Positions 35,781 through 42,798 of a stretch of DNA of 64,000 bases are shown here, one piece after another; positions within the stretch are counted from its first letter, which is position 1, and each line of letters starts with the position of its first letter. Under the pieces are notes generated by a model, which saw only the letters and a list, made by a program, of their open reading frames with translations, was not told where the DNA came from and did no database searches. Made by a program: the position numbers and the translations under genes. The DNA is from Listeria welshimeri serovar 6b str. SLCC5334 (lineage in GTDB: Bacteria > Bacillota > Bacilli > Lactobacillales > Listeriaceae): positions 1,178,001-1,242,000 of the forward strand of contig NC_008555.1 in the NCBI RefSeq assembly GCF_000060285.1, written 5' to 3'.

Positions 35781-36467
35781 ATGCGAAAAAATTGGACGGA
35801 TGAGGAAATTAGAATTTTGCAGAATAATTACGAATACGTAGACACTGAAATAATAGCTAATTTTTTAAATCGCTCATATCATTCAATAAAAAACAAAGCG
35901 ACGCGACTTGGGATAAGTAAAAATTATGATTGGACAGAAGATGAGGATATTTATTTAGAGTATTTTGTTTATGAGAACGACGACAATATTAGCAAAGCTG
36001 CCGAATTTTTAGGACGTACAAAAGAGGCTGTTTTAAACAGATTAGTGAAGTTAAGAAAAAGAGATTCTTCAGTTTCTTTTATTAGGCGTCCGTGGACCAA
36101 AAAAGAAGATGAGATACTAAAAAATAATTATATTATTATGTCGAATGACCAATTAGCTGAACGATTAAGAAGAACAAAAGCCTCTGTAGCGGCAAGAAAG
36201 ATACTGTTAGGACTGGCAAACAAACACATGTCTAAAGAAGATGACAAAATGATTCGTCATCTTGGAAATCAAGGGTACACAATCAAAGAGATTTCAGCAG
36301 AAATGAATTTGTCTTATTGCTTAGTTAAAAACTATATAAGAAATCACAGAATCAATTATAGAAGGGAATCAAAAAACGAGATGAATGGTTGGCGAAAAGA
36401 AGCAGATGCGACCTATTCGCATTATATTAACTCTAAAAAATCAAGGAGGAACAAGCATGAGATTTAA
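35781..36467 (+). CDS. Multi-repeat SANT/Myb-like DNA-binding protein
   Basis: 228 residues containing at least three repeats of a Myb/SANT-like helix-turn-helix: MRKNWTDEEIRILQNNY (1-17) then IANFLNRSYHSIKNKATRLGI; YDWTEDEDIYLEYF (about 49); RPWTKKEDEILKNNY (about 107) then AERLRRTKASVAARKILLGL. A fourth HTH (IKEISAEMNLSYCLVKNYIRNH) ends the protein. Likely a phage transcription or replication regulator binding repeated sites. AGGTGA precedes the ATG. It overlaps the next gene by 11 bases. Confidence 0.75.
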   Translation: MRKNWTDEEIRILQNNYEYVDTEIIANFLNRSYHSIKNKATRLGISKNYDWTEDEDIYLEYFVYENDDNISKAAEFLGRTKEAVLNRLVKLRKRDSSVSFIRRPWTKKEDEILKNNYIIMSNDQLAERLRRTKASVAARKILLGLANKHMSKEDDKMIRHLGNQGYTIKEISAEMNLSYCLVKNYIRNHRINYRRESKNEMNGWRKEADATYSHYINSKKSRRNKHEI

Positions 36468-37023
36468 AAAAGGCGATAAAGTAGAGTTTATTTACGGAGG
36501 AACATTGACACAAGGTGTAGTTAATGAAATAAGAGCAACTAATCATAATATATCCTATCAAATTGTATATTTCGGAAGTGAAAAGAAAATTTGGTTTGCT
36601 GAACGCGAATTACTTTCTCCGGCTCCAGTTTTAAAAGTTCCGCAATGCGTAGCTGATTGGTATGAAAAGTATAAATGCGCTTTAGAGTACAGTATCTGGA
36701 AATACATTAGGAATTGGGACTATCACGAAGAAGATGGATTTTTTAATTTCATGAATGATAACGACAATGAATCTATTAAAACGCTTATCAAAATGCAAAA
36801 CGGATACGAAGTTGAGAAAGAACCGCTTTATTGGGTACAACTTATCGAAGGGGCATCTGGCTATCTCAATGTACGAAATGACGGGATTCAGTTTATAAAT
36901 AGTAGTGGTCAAACTGCTGAGCTTAAAACACGATTCACAGAAAAAGAAATAAAAGCAATGGATAAAGGTGACGCTTATTGGCAGTTTGCTGTTCCTGTTG
37001 AGGATTTGGAGGGTGAAGCATGA
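36457..37023 (+). CDS. DUF1642-type phage protein
   Basis: 188 residues. N-terminal KOW/SH3-like barrel (KGDKVEFIYGGTLTQGVVNEI) and a DUF1642-like body beginning VPQCVADWYEKYK near residue 70. The start at 36457 is fixed by AAGGAGGA; the longer frame upstream has no ribosome site. DUF1642 is common in phages of Listeria, Lactococcus and Streptococcus with unknown role. Overlaps the next gene at ATGA. Confidence 0.75.
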   Translation: MRFKKGDKVEFIYGGTLTQGVVNEIRATNHNISYQIVYFGSEKKIWFAERELLSPAPVLKVPQCVADWYEKYKCALEYSIWKYIRNWDYHEEDGFFNFMNDNDNESIKTLIKMQNGYEVEKEPLYWVQLIEGASGYLNVRNDGIQFINSSGQTAELKTRFTEKEIKAMDKGDAYWQFAVPVEDLEGEA

Positions 37024-37463
37024 GAGCGATTGGATTTAGAGCGTTTGTGAAAGAAACTAAGAAAATGCTTCCAGTCACGGATTTGTGCTTTAACGAAACA
37101 GAAGCTGTAGGTGTGAGCGGTTGTGGTAATGCGAAATGTACGCTATGTGTTGACTGGTACAACTTTGATGATGTCTTGCTGATGCAATACACAGGCTTAA
37201 AAGACAAAAACGGCAAGAAGATTTTTGAAGGTGACATTGTAACGGCATTTTCAAATATCAATAAATACACAGATTCATTTGCGGGAGATGTTGAGCCAAC
37301 ATTCTGTTTTACATCCATCGTTTATGACGGAGCATGTTTTAAAACAACATACAAGGGCGAGCCTAGTTATGTGTTGAACCAAAATGGCAGTTCGTTAGTA
37401 AAGCATATGGAAGTTATCGGCAACATACATGAAAATCCGGAATTATTGGAGGGAATGGAATGA
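37020..37463 (+). CDS. YopX-family phage protein
   Basis: 147 residues with the YopX signature: RAFVKETKKM at the start and LMQYTGLKDKNGKKIFEGDIV in the middle, VIGNIHENPELLEG at the end. YopX proteins are frequent in Firmicute phage early regions; function unknown. Translationally coupled to both neighbours. Confidence 0.85.
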   Translation: MRAIGFRAFVKETKKMLPVTDLCFNETEAVGVSGCGNAKCTLCVDWYNFDDVLLMQYTGLKDKNGKKIFEGDIVTAFSNINKYTDSFAGDVEPTFCFTSIVYDGACFKTTYKGEPSYVLNQNGSSLVKHMEVIGNIHENPELLEGME

Positions 37464-37981
37464 AAAAAGAAGATATAACATTTCTAAATGAGTTGCAGCA
37501 AGAACTAAACACACAATCAAACTGTGGGAACGCATCGCCTGTGTTTTGGGTAATACGCCAGTGCGAAAAACAAATTACTGATTCAGATTTCGGAGAAGAG
37601 ACGCTATATATTCACAGTGATGGCGATTATTTGGAATTTGAAAAACTTGATGAACTTCTAGAATTTTTAAGCGAGGGTTCAGAATTTGATGCAGTAAAGG
37701 ATTGCGAAACGCTGGATGATGCTTTTGACATCCTTCTAAACGATTTTAACGAAGATGGTTACTTCGCAAGATTCTCAGCTACAGAAGTAGCCGTAGTAAA
37801 ACAAGACACATTTTTCATTACTCATAAGGAAGCTTTAGAACACATCAAAAAAAATAGGCGTCATTATAATTCAACTGTACACACATATGCAATGACAGCG
37901 TGGCGTTCACCAGAGGTCGAAAAACTCTGGGAGATTCTTAGAGAAGCAGATTTTAATAAATTGTTGGAGGTGGCGGAATAA
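37460..37981 (+). CDS. Hypothetical acidic phage protein
   Basis: 173 residues, acidic, no recognised domain. Contains KDCETLDDAFDILLNDFNEDGYFARFSATE and a C-terminal helical part with MTAWRSPEVEKLWEILREAD. Starts in a 4-base overlap with yopX and ends on the start of the next gene, so it belongs to the same coupled block. Confidence 0.7.
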   Translation: MKKEDITFLNELQQELNTQSNCGNASPVFWVIRQCEKQITDSDFGEETLYIHSDGDYLEFEKLDELLEFLSEGSEFDAVKDCETLDDAFDILLNDFNEDGYFARFSATEVAVVKQDTFFITHKEALEHIKKNRRHYNSTVHTYAMTAWRSPEVEKLWEILREADFNKLLEVAE

Positions 37982-38169
37982 TGTGTGAGTATTGCGAGGA
38001 AAATTTCAGAAAACGTGGCGAAATCACAACAGATGAAGGTCATGAAATACGTATTGACTGGGATAATGATTTAGCAATACTGCTAGACATTGACTATAAA
38101 GCAAATAATATATATTTAGACATCAAATATTGCCCTTGGTGTGGCAGATCGTTGGGGGATAAAAAATAA
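37981..38169 (+). CDS. Small zinc-ribbon protein, tandem copy 1
   Basis: 62 residues with CEYC near the N terminus and CPWCGRSLG at the C terminus, a four-Cys zinc ribbon. Same design as the next gene (CKFC ... CPMCGRSLE). The stop overlaps the next ATG by one base. Possible nucleic-acid or protein adaptor; function unknown. Confidence 0.7.
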   Translation: MCEYCEENFRKRGEITTDEGHEIRIDWDNDLAILLDIDYKANNIYLDIKYCPWCGRSLGDKK

Positions 38170-38345
38170 TGTGCAAATTTTGTGAAGGGGAATCATACAC
38201 ACGTGAAATAATTATAAGTGATGAGAATGATAAAATGTGTCTGAATTTATTTGATAAATTGGAAGTAGCAGCTGGATGGGATAACCCTACTTACGCTGAG
38301 TTTTCAATAAAATATTGCCCAATGTGCGGAAGGAGTTTGGAATGA
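38169..38345 (+). CDS. Small zinc-ribbon protein, tandem copy 2
   Basis: 58 residues: MCKFCEGES start, CPMCGRSLE end. Clearly paralogous in layout to the preceding gene, so a tandem duplication is likely. Starts on the preceding stop and overlaps the following gene at ATGA. Confidence 0.65.
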   Translation: MCKFCEGESYTREIIISDENDKMCLNLFDKLEVAAGWDNPTYAEFSIKYCPMCGRSLE

Positions 38346-38539
38346 AAAAAGTCGGATTTTATTTTTCCAGAGAACCTGACGAAGCACGTTCAAGCTGTCC
38401 GGAATGTGGTTGGATGAATACAACTTCTAATGCAATAGCTATTTTTGAAAGTATAAAAATTAATCGTCCGGTATATGTGCAATGCGAAGTTTGTAAAACA
38501 TGGTACAACATCGGCGGAGACGTTGAAGAAGGAGGATGA
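38342..38539 (+). CDS. Third zinc-ribbon phage protein
   Basis: 65 residues with CPECGW and CEVCKTW, again a two-knuckle zinc ribbon but of different spacing. Start at 38342 (MKKVGFYF) overlaps the preceding stop and has AAGGAG 6 bases upstream; a longer frame starting at 38315 lies inside the previous gene. Confidence 0.6.
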   Translation: MKKVGFYFSREPDEARSSCPECGWMNTTSNAIAIFESIKINRPVYVQCEVCKTWYNIGGDVEEGG

Positions 38540-38545
38540 AGAAAA

Positions 38546-38977
38546 ATGAGTTTTAATAAACGTATCGTATACATGAATAAATACAATCAACGTGTCATGG
38601 TCAGAAGTGTAGGTATCGGAGACGAGCACGTCGAAATTACAGAAACAACTAACTCTGCCCTTGCCAAATATTTCACTAACAAGAATCATGCTTTGCGTAT
38701 GTGCGGTTTAATAGACATAACTTTGGGTGTTAATAGTAGGTTAGAAGACCGCAAACAGGTGTATATCATAACAAAGGTCAAGAGGGATTGTGACGAGTAT
38801 CTACAAGCGATTGTAAAAGGTGCAGGCGAATTACCGACACCGATTTGGACTAAGGTTATAAATAATGCGTTAGAGTTCGATAATTTTGATAGCATGACTA
38901 TGATGTGTAATTTCATCGATTCGCTCAGAGAAAACGACTGCCAAGCAAAATGCGGTCATCAAATGTTTTATAAATAG
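38546..38977 (+). CDS. Hypothetical phage protein
   Basis: 143 residues, no recognised family. Strong GGAGGATG upstream. Contains a helical region MIDITLGV-like around residue 55 and DNFDSMTMMCNFIDSLRE near the end. Part of the early block between zinc-ribbon proteins and replication genes. Confidence 0.65.
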   Translation: MSFNKRIVYMNKYNQRVMVRSVGIGDEHVEITETTNSALAKYFTNKNHALRMCGLIDITLGVNSRLEDRKQVYIITKVKRDCDEYLQAIVKGAGELPTPIWTKVINNALEFDNFDSMTMMCNFIDSLRENDCQAKCGHQMFYK

Positions 38978-38988
38978 GAGGTATAGTC

Positions 38989-39213
38989 ATGCAATATGAA
39001 GTTCATTGGGAACATACGCAAACAAAAGAATATAACACTCACGGTAAATATGCAACTTTTGAGGAGGCTTTGCAATCTATATGCGATTGGTGGGAGCTAA
39101 ACAAATACAAACCTCATTATGTGCGTTACTGGACACGTAAAGCAAGAACGATAGTAGATTACGGTTCACATCATATGTTTTATTACATTTATGCAATTGG
39201 AGGTGCAAAATGA
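38989..39213 (+). CDS. Hypothetical small phage protein
   Basis: 74 residues, aromatic-rich (WEHTQTKEYNTHGKYATFEEAL, DWWELNKYKPHYVRYW). Its N-terminal beta segment and the EEAL...ICDWW helix give a compact alpha/beta look. AGGAGGT upstream; overlaps the next ATG. Confidence 0.6.
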   Translation: MQYEVHWEHTQTKEYNTHGKYATFEEALQSICDWWELNKYKPHYVRYWTRKARTIVDYGSHHMFYYIYAIGGAK

Positions 39214-39383
39214 CAAAACAAATCATCATAAACGAAGCAAACAGTTTACTTCACAGAAAAAGCAAAGAATTGAGTAAATCAATTATTAAAACACCAAAGG
39301 ACCTTGAAAGATTCGCGATTGGTCTTGATAAATTATCGCAAGAAATGTGGGACTATAAAAACGAGTTGGAGGCGATTAAATGA
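39210..39383 (+). CDS. Hypothetical small helical phage protein
   Basis: 57 residues, mostly helical (MTKQIIINEANSLLHRKSKEL). Coupled by 4-base overlaps to the genes on both sides. No family recognised. Confidence 0.55.
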   Translation: MTKQIIINEANSLLHRKSKELSKSIIKTPKDLERFAIGLDKLSQEMWDYKNELEAIK

Positions 39384-39763
39384 GTATTTTTGCTGGCGAT
39401 AAGGTCGAGGTGCAGGATAGAACGGGTGTAGCTGAATTATGTGTCGACGGAGAGCAGTTTCATGTTCTGATTAATAACAATGGTTTGCTTACTGTCGAAG
39501 GTGAAGACGGATTTTCATCCTTTAACATACCAGCAACTCAAGTCAAGAAAGTAAAAGAAAATAGGAATAGTCAATTAGTAAATGAGCTATATGAACAATC
39601 AGATTCTGTGAATTTTTATATATATGATGTTGATATAGATAAAGCTATTTTGTTTGTATCTAACGCAGGTAAAGCGGAATTTAATGAGGCGAACAACGAA
39701 AAATGGTTTTCTGCAACAAATGGAAAAATAACTGCTGTTGCATTTTTGAAAGGGGATGATTAA
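39380..39763 (+). CDS. Hypothetical phage protein
   Basis: 127 residues. N-terminal beta-rich barrel-like part (GDKVEVQDRTGVAELCVDGEQFHVLI) and alpha/beta C terminus. Strong TTGGAGG in the end of the previous gene. No firm family. Confidence 0.6.
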   Translation: MSIFAGDKVEVQDRTGVAELCVDGEQFHVLINNNGLLTVEGEDGFSSFNIPATQVKKVKENRNSQLVNELYEQSDSVNFYIYDVDIDKAILFVSNAGKAEFNEANNEKWFSATNGKITAVAFLKGDD

Positions 39764-39764
39764 A

Positions 39765-40244
39765 ATGTCAACATTATACTCAATTCAAGGAAAATATCAA
39801 CAGTTGTTAAATTTAGCAGAACAGCTTGATCCAGAATTACTAAAAGATACCCTTGAAAGTATCGATGATGAACTAGAAACGAAAGCTGAAAACGTAGCAT
39901 TTGTTATTAAAGAGCTAGAAGGTCAATCGCTAATCTTAGAAAAAGAAACAAAGCGTTTAGCTGAACGGAAAAATACTATTAATAATAATGTGAAGCGACT
40001 GAAACAATCGTTATTTGATGCAATGATAACTGCCAATAAGCAAAAAATTAAAACAAACTTATTCACATTAGATATCCGGAAGAACCCGCCAAGCCTCATT
40101 GTAGAAGACGAAAGCAAACTGCTGAATTACCTGATTGAACAACCAAAAAAATTAGATAAAACAAAATTAGGCGATGATTTGAAGAAAGGTATTGAGGTAC
40201 CAGGTGCGAAAATTATTCAAACAGAAAGATTGCAAATAAGATAA
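39765..40244 (+). CDS. Gp157-family phage protein
   Basis: 159 residues of the siphovirus Gp157 family: long coiled coil (LEGQSLILEKETKRLAERKNTINNNVKRLKQSL region) followed by a small beta domain (TNLFTLDIRKNPPSLIV). Gp157 proteins are linked to phage resistance in Streptococcus and always sit next to replication genes. Start at 39765 is preferred because GAAAGGGG is about 8 bases upstream; the ATG at 39756 abuts it. Confidence 0.82.
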   Translation: MSTLYSIQGKYQQLLNLAEQLDPELLKDTLESIDDELETKAENVAFVIKELEGQSLILEKETKRLAERKNTINNNVKRLKQSLFDAMITANKQKIKTNLFTLDIRKNPPSLIVEDESKLLNYLIEQPKKLDKTKLGDDLKKGIEVPGAKIIQTERLQIR

Positions 40245-40256
40245 GGAGGGGTTTTG

Positions 40257-40946
40257 TTGGAATTTATTCAATCGGAAGAAATGAAGAGGTCAGAGTATTT
40301 TAATATTATGATTTATGCCAAACCAGGTGCAGGTAAAACAACTACAATTAAATACTTAAAAGGTAAAACGTTAATGTTAGATTGCGATGGCACGTCAAAA
40401 GTTTTAAGTGGTTTGCCTGATATCACAATTGCAACATTGAATCCTCGTAATCCCGTGCAAGACATGGCAGATTTTTATGGATATGCAAAAACACACGCGG
40501 ATGAATACGACAATGTAGTAATTGATAATTTGAGTCATTATCAAAAACTGTGGTTAATGTTCAATGGAAGAAATACTAAATCAGGGCAACCGGAGTTACA
40601 ACATTATGGGATATTTGATACACATTTAATTGATATGATTTCCGTATTTAATAACTTAGCAAACACAAATATTGTTTATACCGCATGGGAAAATACACGA
40701 CAAATTCAATTAGAAAGTGGTCAACTTTATAATCAGTTTTTACCGGATATTAGAGAAAAAGTAGTTAATCATGTGATGGGAATTGTTCCAGTAGTTGCGA
40801 GATTAATACGAAATCCTGAAACTGGACAACGAGGCTTTCTACTAACAGAGAATAATGGTAATTTTGCAAAAAACCAGTTAGATAATAGAGAATTCGCCTT
40901 ACAAGAAGACCTATTCAAAATTGGTGATATTGATGCTAAAGCTTAG
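40257..40946 (+). CDS. Phage AAA ATPase (AAA_24, Sak-like position)
   Basis: 229 residues, TTG start (40257) 7 bases after AGGAGG; a TTG at 40254 is an alternative. Walker A AKPGAGKTTT near residue 20, LDCDG next to it, Walker B-like YDNVVIDNLSHY near 85. This RecA/AAA_24-type nucleotide-binding protein is regularly found before a helicase and a DUF669 protein in Firmicute phages and probably helps in annealing or replication initiation. Its 3' end overlaps the start of the broken helicase gene. Confidence 0.8.
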   Translation: MEFIQSEEMKRSEYFNIMIYAKPGAGKTTTIKYLKGKTLMLDCDGTSKVLSGLPDITIATLNPRNPVQDMADFYGYAKTHADEYDNVVIDNLSHYQKLWLMFNGRNTKSGQPELQHYGIFDTHLIDMISVFNNLANTNIVYTAWENTRQIQLESGQLYNQFLPDIREKVVNHVMGIVPVVARLIRNPETGQRGFLLTENNGNFAKNQLDNREFALQEDLFKIGDIDAKA

Positions 40947-42266
40947 AGAATATCAACAAGAAATTATAAATGATGTAAAGGGGGCTTTTTTACAGGGATA
41001 TAACAGACCATGTGTCGTTGCTCCCTGCGGTTAGGTGCTGGCAAATCGGTTATTTTATCAGAAATAATTCGTATGACAACAAATAATAAAAACCATGTTC
41101 TTTTCCTAGTACACCGAAAAGAGTTGATTGACCAAATTAGAAACACACTCATTATGAATGAAGTGGATATGGAATTTGTCAAATTGGGTATGGTTCAAAC
41201 GATAGTTAGACGTCTAAACAAAACTTCGGAGCCTTCATTAATCATAATTGATGAAAGTCATCATGTGTTAGCAAATAGCTATAAAAAAATAATTCATCAC
41301 TTTTCTAAAGCGAAGGTTGTTGGATTTACTGCAACACCCGTAAGAATAAATGGCGGTGGTCTGGGTGATATAAATGACGCATTAATCGAAAAAGTTAATG
41401 TGAAGTGGTTAATAGAAAATCGGTTTTTAGCGTCTTACAAATACTATGCTCCTGAAATCGTTCAAACAGAAACATTAAACGTTAAACAAACAGGCGAGTT
41501 TGACATGACAGGTCTTGATGATCAATTCAATAAGAAAATGGTTTGGGGGGACGTGATTAAACATTATCAAAAATTAGCTAACGGAGAGCAGGCAATTCTT
41601 TATGCTAGTTCGATATATCAAAGCGAAAAAATGGCAGCGAGTTTTAATGCAGTAGGCATTTCATCCGCACATATTGACGGTAAAACACCTAAACTCATTC
41701 GAGATGACATCATAAAACGGTTTCGAGAAGGAGAAATAAAGGTCCTTTGCAATCTGGACCTTATAGGCGAAGGCTTCGATGTTCCGGATTGTTCTACAGT
41801 GATTATGCTAAGACCTACGCAATCATTATCGCTGTACATTCAACAATCGATGCGCGGCATGCGTTATAAACAAGGTAAAACAGCAACCATCATTGACCAC
41901 GTTGGTAATGTAAAACGTTTTGGTCTGCCAGATATGGAACGAACATGGTCCTTAGAACCTCGTAAAGGAAGTAACTCCACAAAAGCTGAGGCACCTGTGA
42001 AAATTTGCAAAGAGTGTTTTATGACAGTTAGCCAGACAGCAAAAAAATGTGAACATTGTGGACATGAATTCAAAGTAGAATTAAAACCAATACAAATTGA
42101 TGAGGCAGCGGAGCTACAAGAAATAACAGAAGCAGTTTTTAAAGTGGATTATAGCAGTCCAGACGAATGTAAAAACATGAAAGAATTATATGAATATGCA
42201 AAAGAACACAATTATAAAAATGGATGGGCATTCCATCAAGGAAAAGCACGAGGATTTATCAAATAA
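40933..42266 (+). pseudogene. SF2 DEAD/DEAH-type helicase split by a 5-base insertion in Walker A
   Basis: ATG 40933 reads MLKLREYQQEIINDVKGAF and continues to VVAPCG, then hits TAG at 41032-41034. Five bases later the correct frame resumes with AGKSVILSEI, motif II DESHH, motif III TATP, and the C-terminal helicase domain with QQSMRGMRYKQGK, ending in a four-Cys zinc knuckle (CKECF ... CEHCGHEF). Removing about five bases (near 41031-41036) restores VVAPCGAGKS, a standard motif I. The frame starting at 41010 has no ribosome site and lacks a full Walker A, so the helicase is very probably inactive. Confidence 0.85.
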
Positions 42267-42290
42267 AAAAACGAAAGAAGGAATTTAAAA

Positions 42291-42776
42291 ATGTTTAAAG
42301 TAGATCATAATGATGTTTTCACAAATGGAGTAGAAAATGGTACGTATGAGGTTGTTTTATATAATGCAAATGAAGACGCAACAAAAAGTGGTGCTGAGTT
42401 CATTAATATTGACTTAATTATTCGCAACGATGTAAATCAAAAATTTCAAAATGCACATATCTTTCACAGAGTGTGGAAAGCAAAAGCAACAAATGAATAT
42501 AGTCAAACGGCATTAAATACAATTGCGAAAGCTATCCAACTCCCAAATGGAAAAGACTATAACACAGTAAACGAACTGCTACAAGACTTGTTGACTAAAA
42601 CCTGCCAAGTTACGGTGAAAAACGAAGAATCTGAATATAATGGACAAGTTTATAAAAATCTAAATGTAAAGGCATGGGCTGAAAGCAAAATTACTGGACC
42701 TCTACAACATGTGTTTAAAAAGAAAGAAAACGAACCAACACAAGTAGAAATAAGTGAAAACGATTTACCGTTCTAA
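42291..42776 (+). CDS. DUF669 phage single-strand-binding-like protein
   Basis: 161 residues of the DUF669 family, which sits with phage helicases and primases and behaves like an ssDNA-binding protein. Body includes NGTYEVVLYNANEDATKSGAEFINIDL. The tail ENDLPF mimics the acidic DDIPF tail of bacterial SSB that recruits partners, so an SSB-like role is well supported by context. GAAAGAAGGAA precedes the ATG. Confidence 0.8.
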   Translation: MFKVDHNDVFTNGVENGTYEVVLYNANEDATKSGAEFINIDLIIRNDVNQKFQNAHIFHRVWKAKATNEYSQTALNTIAKAIQLPNGKDYNTVNELLQDLLTKTCQVTVKNEESEYNGQVYKNLNVKAWAESKITGPLQHVFKKKENEPTQVEISENDLPF

Positions 42777-42798
42777 ACAATGAAAGGAGCGCACAAAC

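Noticed and set aside
41010-42266. Full-length helicase starting at ATG 41010
   Set aside because: That ATG has no ribosome site and lies within the frame of the true N-terminal part; the resulting protein would lack the Q-motif region and a correct Walker A.
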